Origin: Bryobacteraceae bacterium
GTDB taxonomy: Bacteria; Acidobacteriota; Terriglobia; Bryobacterales; Bryobacteraceae
DNA: 11,853 nucleotides
Assembly (NCBI GenBank): GCA_025929455.1
Contig: JAICMB010000049.1
Span: forward strand, 1 to 11,853
Direction of reading: 5' to 3'
Shown here: piece after piece, positions 1 through 6,526 of the stretch
How the letters are laid out: the number at the start of each line of letters is the position of its first letter
Position numbering within the stretch: position 1 is the first letter of the stretch
The notes under the pieces: model-generated
The model's input: the letters and a program-made list of their open reading frames with translations, nothing else
Databases searched by the model: none
Told to the model about the DNA's origin: nothing
Made by a program: the position numbers and the translations under genes

Positions 1-1421
1 TCCCGCTCGCCGGCAAACACTACGTGCGCGCCCTCGAGATCCGTCCCGGCAATGCGCGCGTAGTGCATCATGCCAACCTGCTGGTCGACCGCACGCGTTC
101 CGTGCGCTGGCGCGATGGACAGGACGGACAACCCGGTTTTCCCGGCATGGATCTGAACATCGCTGCAAATCCGCTCGACCCCGAGAGCCATTTCCTCTTC
201 TGGAAGCCCGGTTCCGTGATCGCGCCGGAACCTCCCGGCATGTCGTGGACGGTGGAACAAGGCACCGACCTGGTGCTGAACGTTCATCTGCAACCATCGG
301 GCAAACCGGAGCCCGTGCAACCGTCGCTCGGCCTGTATTTCACAGATCAGGCGCCGGCTGTGCATCCCATGCTTATGCAACTGGAGCACGATAGCGCGCT
401 GGACATACCGTCCGGCGCGAGCGCATTCACGGTCACCGACGATTTCGTGCTGCCCGTTGCCGTCGACGTCCTGGGCGTGTATCCGCACGCGCACTATCTC
501 GGGAAGGAAGTGGAAGGCATCGCAACGCTCCCGGGCGGCGCGCGTATCTCCCTGATCCACATCAGGCGCTGGGACCTGAAGTGGCAAGCCGTGTACCGCT
601 ACGTGAAGCCCGTAGCACTGCCGAAAGGTACGAAGATTTCCATGCGCTGGGTGTATGACAACTCCGCCGCAAACCCCGCGAATCCCAATCATCCGCCGCG
701 GCGCGTTGTTGGCGGCGATCGCGCCACCGACGAAATGGCTCACCTCTGGTTGCAGGTGCTACCGCGCGCGCCCGCTACGCCTGATCCGCGCCTCATCATT
801 GAAGAAGCGCTCGTGCGCAAGCGCGTCCGCAGCGATCCCACCGACTTCGCCGCGCACTTCAACCTTGGCGGCATTCTGCAATCCAAAGGCAACCTTGATG
901 GTGCGATCACCGAACTGCGCCGCGCCGTCGAGATCCGCCCGCACAGCGAAATTGCGCTCAACGCGCTCGGCGCTTACCTGCAAATCGCAGGTAAGCCGGA
1001 TGACGCAGCCATCTGCTTCCGCAATGCGCTCACCGCGCGCCCCGGTTATCCTGACGCGCACTTCAATTTGGCCCTGCTGCTGCTCGCGCGTGGCGAGCAA
1101 AACGAAGCCATCGTGCACCTCCGCGAGGTGGTACGTCTTGATCGACACGACGCGAAAGCTCGTAGCTTACTTTTGGAAACCCTGAACACCCGCGCCCGCG
1201 CACTCGCCGGCGGCGGCCAACTAACGGACGCCCTTGCCGACTTTCGCGAAATCGTCTCCCTCGACCCTACCAATGCCGGGGCGATCACGAATCTCGGCAC
1301 CGCCCTCGCCATGCACGGCGATAAAACCGAAGCCGCGCGTGAGTTCGAACGCGCCTTGCAGATTGACCCGCACCTCGCCGCCGCTGAACGTAATCTCAAG
1401 CTTCTGCGCCGGCAGCGTTAA
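1..1421 (+). CDS. Copper type II ascorbate-dependent monooxygenase-like protein with C-terminal TPRs (5' partial)
   Basis: The frame is open to the window edge: codons from base 3 read PLAGKHYVRALEIRPG, so the GTG at 24 is an internal valine and the true start lies upstream. Counting that valine as residue 1, the first ~245 residues resemble the PHM/DBH-type copper monooxygenase fold. All expected copper-ligand positions are present: the HH pair (15-16), a third His in NVHLQP (88), the HxH pair in YPHAHYLG (155 and 157) and the Met in TDEMAHLWLQ (238). From about residue 270 to the end there are roughly five TPR units, for example FNLGGILQSKGNLDGAITEL. Known members hydroxylate with two copper centres, but the substrate here is unknown and I cannot show activity. 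TPRs usually mediate protein contacts. The upstream domain is not visible. An AT-richer gap separates it from the next gene, so co-transcription is uncertain. Confidence 0.85.
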   Translation, partial: PLAGKHYVRALEIRPGNARVVHHANLLVDRTRSVRWRDGQDGQPGFPGMDLNIAANPLDPESHFLFWKPGSVIAPEPPGMSWTVEQGTDLVLNVHLQPSGKPEPVQPSLGLYFTDQAPAVHPMLMQLEHDSALDIPSGASAFTVTDDFVLPVAVDVLGVYPHAHYLGKEVEGIATLPGGARISLIHIRRWDLKWQAVYRYVKPVALPKGTKISMRWVYDNSAANPANPNHPPRRVVGGDRATDEMAHLWLQVLPRAPATPDPRLIIEEALVRKRVRSDPTDFAAHFNLGGILQSKGNLDGAITELRRAVEIRPHSEIALNALGAYLQIAGKPDDAAICFRNALTARPGYPDAHFNLALLLLARGEQNEAIVHLREVVRLDRHDAKARSLLLETLNTRARALAGGGQLTDALADFREIVSLDPTNAGAITNLGTALAMHGDKTEAAREFERALQIDPHLAAAERNLKLLRRQR

Positions 1422-1482
1422 TCGAGCAGCATACGCGCCGGTTACCTGCGTTTGACATCGTTACCCAAACGTAAATCAAACA

Positions 1483-1511
1483 TTGCAACAACATCGCCGT
1501 GCTGTTACGCT
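1483..1511 (+). promoter_or_regulatory. Putative promoter of the winged-helix gene
   Basis: TTGCAA (1483-1488, 4 of 6 matches to the -35 consensus) is followed after exactly 17 bp by TACGCT (1506-1511). TG sits one base upstream of this hexamer (1503-1504), as in an extended -10. Transcription would begin near 1518-1519, at the ATG, giving a leaderless message. A perfect TTGACA also lies at 1452-1457 but has no good -10 at normal spacing. The rest of the 1422-1482 gap shows no gene or clear terminator. Confidence 0.4.
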
Positions 1512-1518
1512 TCTTGTG

Positions 1519-2766
1519 ATGTCGGTAACGGGGGCTGTGATTACGGACCGCGAGGCCAAAGCGCGGCAAATCGATAAGCTGGTTCACAGCACGCTCCTGC
1601 ACGGGTCCGAATCTCTTTGTAAGCTGCTCCGGTATTTGGCGGAACACAGCCTGGACCATCCCGGCGCGGCCCTCAAGGAATATCAGATCGCGACGGAAGT
1701 ATTCGCGCGACCCGCCAACTTCGACCCCCGCATCGACTCCACTGTCCGCGTGCAAACCGGCCGCCTGCGATCCAAACTCGCCGAGTATTACGGCGGCCCG
1801 GGCGCCGACGACAGCATCATTGTTGATATTCCTAAGGGCTCCTACTCGCTGCAGTTTCACTCCCGCCAGTCAAGCACCCACCACCCCGAGGCTGCCACCG
1901 CCGTACCCGCCCCGGAGCCCGCCGCCGACATTCCCGCCGCTCTCGGCATGCGCATAACCATCGTCGTGCTTTTGCTCGCGCTCCTGTTCGCGATGTTCAT
2001 CATCGCCTGGCTCGCATCCACCCGCCAGCCCAACGCCGTCGCGCAGGCGCCGGACCTGCCCGCCGCCGCGCTCAAGACTTTCTGGGCCGAATTCGTCAAC
2101 AATCCCGAAGACCCCTGGGTCGTCTTTAGCAACGCCGCGTTCTTCGGCCGTCCCGAAACAGGCATGCGCTATTTCAATCCCGCGACCGACCCGCGCGACC
2201 GTATCATGGACCACTACACCGGCATCGGCGAGGTGCTCGGCGTCCACGATCTCGATGAGTTATTCAACCACCTTCACCATAGCCTGCGGGTGAAGCGCGG
2301 CCGCCTCCTATCGATCGACGATGTGAAGAACAACGACATCATATTTGTAGGCTCGCCATCCGAGAACCTCACCCTGCGCGAGATTCAGACCACTCTTTAT
2401 TTCGTTTTCCGCACCATCGATTACGGTCCGCGTAAGGGCGACCTGGCCATTTTCAACCTGCACCCGCGCTCCGGTGAACCCGCGGAATATCTGGCGCCCG
2501 TCGGACTTCCGCTACCCGAAGACTACGGCATCATCGCTCTGGTCCCCGGACTCACACCCTTGCACAATGTTCTGATCCTCGCCGGCATCACCACGCAGGG
2601 CACGCAAGCCGCTGTCGAATTTGTTACGCACACGCCCAACGTTGACAGCATCGTGGCGAAAGCGGCTCAACACGGGAAGATGGTCCCGTTCGAAGCCGTC
2701 ATCCACGTCAAAGTCACTGCGAGCGTCCCCGTCTCGAGCGATCTCGTCGCGCTCCACACGCGCTAG
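1519..2766 (+). CDS. Membrane-anchored winged-helix protein with uncharacterised C-terminal domain
   Basis: This 415-residue protein has three parts. Residues ~10-115 form a winged-helix-like N-terminal domain typical of acidobacterial proteins (LLRYLAEHSL, LKEYQIATEVF, FDPRIDSTVRVQTGRLRSKL, and IVDIPKGSYSLQF near 101-113). A Pro/Ala/His-rich linker (114-142) leads to one membrane segment (~145-166). The remaining ~245 residues are a domain I recognise as recurrent in this protein type but cannot name; it includes YTGIGEVLGVHDLDELF, NNDIIFVGSPSENLTLRE and ILAGITTQGTQAAVEFVT. The order resembles CadC/ToxR-type one-component regulators: a cytoplasmic DNA-binding domain, one membrane span, then an extracytoplasmic domain. 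DNA binding is inferred from that. TTG 1483 and GTG 1516 are other possible starts; I chose ATG 1519 because a promoter-like signal ends just upstream. It may regulate a neighbouring gene, but no operator is evident. Confidence 0.75.
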   Translation: MSVTGAVITDREAKARQIDKLVHSTLLHGSESLCKLLRYLAEHSLDHPGAALKEYQIATEVFARPANFDPRIDSTVRVQTGRLRSKLAEYYGGPGADDSIIVDIPKGSYSLQFHSRQSSTHHPEAATAVPAPEPAADIPAALGMRITIVVLLLALLFAMFIIAWLASTRQPNAVAQAPDLPAAALKTFWAEFVNNPEDPWVVFSNAAFFGRPETGMRYFNPATDPRDRIMDHYTGIGEVLGVHDLDELFNHLHHSLRVKRGRLLSIDDVKNNDIIFVGSPSENLTLREIQTTLYFVFRTIDYGPRKGDLAIFNLHPRSGEPAEYLAPVGLPLPEDYGIIALVPGLTPLHNVLILAGITTQGTQAAVEFVTHTPNVDSIVAKAAQHGKMVPFEAVIHVKVTASVPVSSDLVALHTR

Positions 2767-2791
2767 CGGCCGTCGCCACCAAGGGGCGCAG

Positions 2792-2797
2792 TACAGT
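2792..2797 (+). promoter_or_regulatory. -10-like hexamer before the glycosyltransferase start
   Basis: TACAGT lies six bases before ATG 2804, so a start point about seven bases downstream would fall on the A of the ATG. No convincing -35 is visible 16-18 bp upstream. The AGGGAG between them (2798-2803) abuts the ATG, too close for a normal ribosome-binding site. Weak evidence alone; it gains some weight from similar spacing at three other starts in this window. Confidence 0.25.
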
Positions 2798-2803
2798 AGG
2801 GAG

Positions 2804-4306
2804 ATGTCCGCCGCCGTCACTATGCGGAAACCCCGGACGCGAGCCGTATGGGGCATTCTGGCCGGCAGCGTGTTCCTGTATCTCGCAATCGCGTTCTATT
2901 CGGCGTTCACCGAGCAGGCCTGGGTCGACGAGGCCTGGTACGGTGCGCCGGCCCGCGAACTGGCCCTCCACGGCCGCATCGGTACTCCGAATTTTTTCGG
3001 TGTGGGTCTCCCCCACGTGGAGAAGCACACCTACTGGATCATGCCGGGATTTATCGTGGTGCTTGCAGGATGGATGAAGGTGGTTGGGACCGGCCTGCTG
3101 GCCGCGCGCTTTCTCAACGTGCTGCTCGCCCTTGCAGCACTGTTCCTCTGGATGCGATTTTTAGAACTGCTCGGATGGGATTCGCAGGTCGCGGCGCTCG
3201 CGGCGGCGCTGCTGGCCATTGACACATTTTTCGTGACCGACGCGGTCTGGGTGAGAGCGGACATGCTTGCGTTAGTGCTCCTCACGAGTTCCTTCGTGAG
3301 CTACTTATCGCTTCGCGAGCGCAGCCTGCCTGCCGCGCTGCTCGCGTCATCCTCATGCGCCGTCGCTGCCGGGCTCACGCATCCGAATGCGGGAATTTTA
3401 AGTGTGGCGGGCGTTCTGGTCCTTCTCTGGCGAGATCGCGCGCGACTGCGGTATCGGCACCTTTTGTGCGTGGCGCTGCCCTTTGCCGCGGGCGCGCTGC
3501 TCTGGGGCGCATACATTTTCGTGGATCCCACCGCGTTCATGGGTCAGATGGGCCATAACAGCGGCGGCCGGTTCAGACCGATCCTCACGCCGCTACACGC
3601 GCTGCACGATGAAGCGGTGTACCGGTATGGTCAGGCATTTGGGCTTGGGGCGCACAATGCCGGCACACCCGCGGTGGTCTGGCTGAAAAGTCTCGTACTT
3701 GCGGCTTATTGGGGTAGCGCCGCCGCTCTAATCGTCGCGGCGCTGGTCGAAAGCACCCGGCGCGAGGTGCGGATTCTTGTCCTCATCTTCGCGGCGTTTC
3801 TGTGTTTCTATACGTTCTTCGAAGGCACCCGCACGACGTACTACTTGATCTGGATCGTGCCGTTCTACTGCACGTTTTTTGCGTGGCTCGCCGTCAAGGG
3901 ATGGCGGCGCCGAGGGGTCGCGCGTATTGCAGCTATCGCCGCGATCGCCGCCGTTTGCGTCTTGGAGTCCGGCGCGACGATTATGCGGGCCCGCAGACAA
4001 CCGCGTCTGAGAAGTCTCGACACAATTGCCGATTACCTGCGCAAATCGGGCGCCACCGGCCCCGCCACCTTCGCGAGCAGCGAAATGGGATTCGCCCTCG
4101 GCTTCGACGGCCGGCAATACACCGATGACGAAACCTTCGGGAGCATCTCCGGTATCCGGCCCCGGTTCATCGTCGTGTCGTCCCGCTACGAGGGGGAGGT
4201 GCTGCAAAACCCACACCGGGAATATACGATGGCCCGCGATTTTTTCCGCGCCAACTGCCGACTCGTTTTCGATCGTGAAGGCTATCGCGTGTACCGCTGC
4301 AAATAG
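2804..4306 (+). CDS. GT-C family membrane glycosyltransferase (PMT_2/ArnT-like)
   Basis: This 500-residue integral membrane protein has the GT-C layout. A first membrane helix (~15-33) is followed by an acidic pair in the first extracytoplasmic loop (VDEAWYG, D42-E43), the position of the catalytic/metal-binding acid in the PMT/ArnT family. Several further helices follow, with a conserved-looking WVRADML motif (149-155) and HPN at 193-195. A predicted soluble C-terminal domain begins at about 400. Relatives transfer sugars from polyprenyl-phosphate donors to lipids, proteins or glycans on the outer face of the inner membrane; donor and acceptor here are unknown. The frame stays open upstream into the preceding gene, but homology-like sequence begins only near here. 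ATG 2804 is preferred and ATG 2822 is the alternative. It follows the winged-helix gene by 37 bp and could be co-transcribed. Confidence 0.8.
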   Translation: MSAAVTMRKPRTRAVWGILAGSVFLYLAIAFYSAFTEQAWVDEAWYGAPARELALHGRIGTPNFFGVGLPHVEKHTYWIMPGFIVVLAGWMKVVGTGLLAARFLNVLLALAALFLWMRFLELLGWDSQVAALAAALLAIDTFFVTDAVWVRADMLALVLLTSSFVSYLSLRERSLPAALLASSSCAVAAGLTHPNAGILSVAGVLVLLWRDRARLRYRHLLCVALPFAAGALLWGAYIFVDPTAFMGQMGHNSGGRFRPILTPLHALHDEAVYRYGQAFGLGAHNAGTPAVVWLKSLVLAAYWGSAAALIVAALVESTRREVRILVLIFAAFLCFYTFFEGTRTTYYLIWIVPFYCTFFAWLAVKGWRRRGVARIAAIAAIAAVCVLESGATIMRARRQPRLRSLDTIADYLRKSGATGPATFASSEMGFALGFDGRQYTDDETFGSISGIRPRFIVVSSRYEGEVLQNPHREYTMARDFFRANCRLVFDREGYRVYRCK

Positions 4307-4315
4307 GATCCCGGC

Positions 4316-4344
4316 GTGGGGCGGGCAGTCTTGCTGCCTGCCCG
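4316..4344 (+). repeat. GTGGGGC-headed hairpin upstream of the TetR gene (divergent repeat copy or operator)
   Basis: GTGGGGC (4316-4322) leads into an inverted repeat: CGGGCAG (4322-4328), a 9-base loop, then CTGCCCG (4338-4344), seven perfect pairs. A smaller alternative is GGCAG/CTGCC (4324-4328 with 4334-4338). The head matches the downstream double-hairpin repeats, suggesting a divergent member. No T-run follows, so an intrinsic terminator is unlikely. Its position just upstream of the TetR promoter-like elements also fits an autoregulatory operator. Confidence 0.5.
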
Positions 4345-4349
4345 TCGTA

Positions 4350-4377
4350 TTGAAGCGGTCGCGGCTCAGACTACAAT
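4350..4377 (+). promoter_or_regulatory. Putative TetR-gene promoter
   Basis: TTGAAG (4350-4355, 4 of 6 -35 matches) and TACAAT (4372-4377, 5 of 6 -10 matches) are 16 bp apart. Initiation would be expected at about 4384-4386, on or just before ATG 4386, so the transcript would be nearly leaderless. No ribosome-binding sequence is visible. If real, this is probably the main promoter of the efflux locus, because no clear promoter precedes the adaptor gene. Confidence 0.45.
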
Positions 4378-4385
4378 ACATGAGG

Positions 4386-5012
4386 ATGCCCTCACATTTG
4401 CCCGCTGCGCGCCGCATCCCGCAACAAGCGCGCGGCGAGCGCCGCGTCTCCACGCTCCTCGAAGCCGCGGAAACCGTGTTCGCATCCTCGGGCTACGAAG
4501 TCGCCACGATGTCCGCCATCGCCGCTCGCGCCGGCGCCTCCATCGGCTCGTTGTACCAGTTCTTTCCAAATAAGCAATCCGTCGCACACGCCCTCCGCAC
4601 GCGCTACGCCCGCGCCTTCGAGCAGCTGTGGGCCCCCATCACCGCCGAAGCCGCGCGCCTCACCGCCGAAGGATTGATCGATCGCCTGGTCGATTCCACG
4701 CTCGCCTTCGTCAACGTCCATCCCGCCTTTGTCGCGCTGCTTGACGCGCCGTCCAGCACGCGCAGCCCTGCCGTCGTCCGGCGCGTGATCCGCGAGCGTG
4801 TCGCGGGACTGCTGGTGGCGCAGCGCCCGGCGCTGTCCAAACTCGAAGCCCGCGAGGTCGCAATGGTAATTCTTCAAATTATGAAGGGACTGAATCTGCT
4901 GTATGCAGAAACGCCGCCGCGGCAGCGCGCGCGTCTCGTCGACGAATTCAAAACCGCACTGGTCTGCTATGTGTCGCGCCGGCTCGGTCCGGCTCGGAGA
5001 GCGTCCCGGTGA
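4386..5012 (+). CDS. TetR/AcrR-family transcriptional repressor
   Basis: The 208-residue length is normal for TetR regulators. The N-terminal DNA-binding domain is classical: LLEAAETVFASSGYEVATMSA leads into the helix-turn-helix IAARAGASIGSLYQFFPNKQSV (about residues 45-66), including the typical GSLYxxFxNK. The C-terminal helical half (~75-200) should bind ligand and dimerise, and varies by ligand. Family members usually repress an adjacent efflux operon until a pump substrate binds, and the downstream adaptor, pump and channel genes fit that role. Its TGA overlaps the adaptor GTG (GTGA), so translation may be coupled and the regulator would be expressed with the pump. ATG 4380 is a possible start six bases upstream. 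The frame continues upstream into the glycosyltransferase gene without meaningful protein. Confidence 0.88.
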   Translation: MPSHLPAARRIPQQARGERRVSTLLEAAETVFASSGYEVATMSAIAARAGASIGSLYQFFPNKQSVAHALRTRYARAFEQLWAPITAEAARLTAEGLIDRLVDSTLAFVNVHPAFVALLDAPSSTRSPAVVRRVIRERVAGLLVAQRPALSKLEAREVAMVILQIMKGLNLLYAETPPRQRARLVDEFKTALVCYVSRRLGPARRASR

Positions 5013-6526
5013 ATCGGCCCGTTGCGCGCTCATCCCTGTCCCTCAGTGCCTGCAGCGCGCGCAAATTCATGAAAGCAACGTGGGGCAGGCGTCCACGCCT
5101 GCAGCGGGTGTCCACACCCGCTTCGTCCGCCTTCGCACGATCTCCCGGCAGGCTCTCGACCCTGCGCTTCGTCCACTCCGCCGGGACCTGCGGGCCCCAT
5201 GGGGCAGCCGTCCACGCCTGCAACCGCCCGATTGCGCTCGTCCTCACCGCGGCACTCGCCCTCTCCTCCATCGCGTGCGGCGACAAATCCTCGCAAGCCG
5301 CCGCGCCGCCGCCGCCCCCCAACGTGGGCGTCGTGCTCGTCGAGCAGCGCGATGTGCCCATCTACGGCGATTGGGTCGCGACGCTCCAAGGCTACGTAAA
5401 CGCGAATATCCAGCCGCAAGTCAGCGGATACCTGCTTAAGCAGAACTACCGCGAAGGCTCCTACGTCCACAAAGGCGACGTGCTGTTTGAAATCGATGCG
5501 CGCCCATTTCAGGCGGCGCTGGATCAAGCGAAAGGCCAGGTTGCTGTGGCCCGTGCGCAGCTCGGGCAGGCAGAGGCACAGCTCGGGCTCGCCACCATCA
5601 ATGTCAATCGCGACCGCCCGCTGGCCGCTGCCCGCGCCATTGCGCAGAGCCAGCTCGATACCGATATACAGACCAAGGCGCAGAACGAAGCGATGGTGAG
5701 GAGCGCGCACGCTGCCATCGCGTCTGCCGAAGCCACCGTGGAGCAAGCGCAGCTAAACCTCGGCTTCACGAAAGTCCGCTCGTTGATCGACGGCATTGCG
5801 GGCATCGCCAACACGCAGATCGGCAACCTCGTCTCGCAGACCACCACGCTGACCACCGTCTCGCAGGTCAACCCGATAAAGGCTTACTTCGCGATCAGCG
5901 AACAGGAGTACATGGCGCTGTCCAGCCGCCTGCGCGGCGGCGCGAAAACGGATCTGCTGCGGCGCAACTCCGATATTCTGCAGCTCACGCTCTCGAACGG
6001 CGCCGTCTACCCACGCGGCGGGCGCATGCTGTTTGCCGATCGCCAGGTGAACGCGCAGACCGGCACCATCCGCATCGTCGGCGAGTTCCCCAACCCCGGC
6101 AACATGCTGCGTCCCGGCCAGTTCGGCCGCATCCGCGCCATGACCTCCATGCATCGCGGGGCGCTGCTGGTACCGCAGCGCGCGGTCGCGGAACTGCAAG
6201 GCAGACATCAGGTCGCGGTGGTCGGTCCTGACAACAAGGTCAAGGTGCGCGAAGTCGAAACCGGCGAGCGCAGCGGGGACATGTGGATCATCGCGTCGGG
6301 ACTGCAGCCCGGCGAGCGCGTGATCGCGGACGGCAGCATGAAAGTCCGCGACGGCGAACTCGTACACCCCAACCTTGAAAATCGCAGTGACAGCTTTCGC
6401 GAAAAATTATTTTGCCCGTTTTCAAATACTTACGTTCCCCAGCCCCCCGAACTCGCCGCTTCTGGCTGCTATTCTCCAGGCGCAAGGATCCCATGTCCAA
6501 ACACAAGAAATCGCCCACTTGGATGA
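5009..6526 (+). CDS. RND efflux periplasmic adaptor (HlyD/AcrA-type membrane-fusion lipoprotein) with altered ends
   Basis: The core, residues ~105-454, is a normal AcrA/MexA-type adaptor: lipoyl half (NANIQPQVSGYLLK, YREGSYVHKGDVLFEID), a helical hairpin rich in AQLGQAEAQL-like sequence (~165-250), the second lipoyl half (LGFTKVRSLIDGIAG), beta-barrel (~285-380, TGTIRIVGEFPNPGNMLRPG) and membrane-proximal domain. It should link the RND pump to the outer-membrane channel. The hydrophobic signal segment and lipobox-like SSIAC put the lipidated Cys at residue 90. That leaves ~70 residues of repeat-derived sequence before it; a normal lipoprotein has a short n-region. Between GTG 5009 and the Cys codon the only in-frame ATG or GTG codons are ATG 5069 and GTG 5108, the latter inside a hairpin. 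The tail after GELVHP (455-505) is unlike the family and runs 34 bp into the next gene, suggesting loss of the original stop. A five-proline run (100-104) follows the lipobox. Confidence 0.88.
   Translation: MNRPVARSSLSLSACSARKFMKATWGRRPRLQRVSTPASSAFARSPGRLSTLRFVHSAGTCGPHGAAVHACNRPIALVLTAALALSSIACGDKSSQAAAPPPPPNVGVVLVEQRDVPIYGDWVATLQGYVNANIQPQVSGYLLKQNYREGSYVHKGDVLFEIDARPFQAALDQAKGQVAVARAQLGQAEAQLGLATINVNRDRPLAAARAIAQSQLDTDIQTKAQNEAMVRSAHAAIASAEATVEQAQLNLGFTKVRSLIDGIAGIANTQIGNLVSQTTTLTTVSQVNPIKAYFAISEQEYMALSSRLRGGAKTDLLRRNSDILQLTLSNGAVYPRGGRMLFADRQVNAQTGTIRIVGEFPNPGNMLRPGQFGRIRAMTSMHRGALLVPQRAVAELQGRHQVAVVGPDNKVKVREVETGERSGDMWIIASGLQPGERVIADGSMKVRDGELVHPNLENRSDSFREKLFCPFSNTYVPQPPELAASGCYSPGARIPCPNTRNRPLG
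5080..5122 (+). repeat. Double-hairpin repeat, copy A (TCCA-loop type)
   Basis: Head GTGGGGC leads to hairpin 1, GCAGGCG-TCCA-CGCCTGC (5085-5102), then immediately hairpin 2, AGCGGGTG-TCCA-CACCCGCT (5103-5122). Both stems are perfect. The copy lies inside the adaptor frame and contributes residues ~25-38 (WGRRPRLQRVSTPA), far from any conserved adaptor residue. It has no stop codon in any of the six frames. Confidence 0.85.
5200..5222 (+). repeat. Truncated, degenerate half copy of the repeat
   Basis: TGGGGCAGCCGTCCACGCCTGC matches the head and hairpin 1 of copy A except that GG of the left arm has become GC, weakening the stem. Hairpin 2 is missing: the sequence passes directly into the adaptor signal-peptide codons. 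It lies 120 bp after copy A in the same orientation. A weaker 18-base resemblance, GCAGGC...CCCTGC at 5148-5165, lies between the two. Confidence 0.6.
6467..6488 (+). promoter_or_regulatory. Extended -10 and Shine-Dalgarno for the GPRTxEGK gene
   Basis: TGCTATTCT (6467-6475) reads as an extended -10, with no clear -35. AAGGA (6484-6488) precedes ATG 6493 by four bases, the best ribosome-binding site in this locus. Neighbouring genes lack such sites, which suggests that this gene arrived with its own expression signals. Confidence 0.4.

Noticed and set aside
24..26. GTG at 24 as the start of the first gene
   Set aside because: The frame is open upstream to the window edge, and the preceding codons (PLAGKHY) continue plausible family sequence, so it is an internal valine.
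2621..2803. Upstream extension of the glycosyltransferase frame
   Set aside because: It overlaps the 3' end of the winged-helix gene in another frame, is Ser/Arg-rich, and precedes the first membrane helix without resemblance to the family.
4316..4350. Intrinsic terminator after the glycosyltransferase
   Set aside because: The hairpin is good but is not followed by a T-run, so rho-independent termination is not supported.
4026..4379. Upstream extension of the TetR frame
   Set aside because: It is an overlap with the glycosyltransferase 3' end and the hairpin. TetR sequence begins only near 4386, and the extension would be abnormal for the family.
3728..4453. 241-codon minus-strand open frame
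   Set aside because: It is antisense to the glycosyltransferase and TetR genes, with no recognisable domain; long antisense frames are expected in GC-rich coding DNA.
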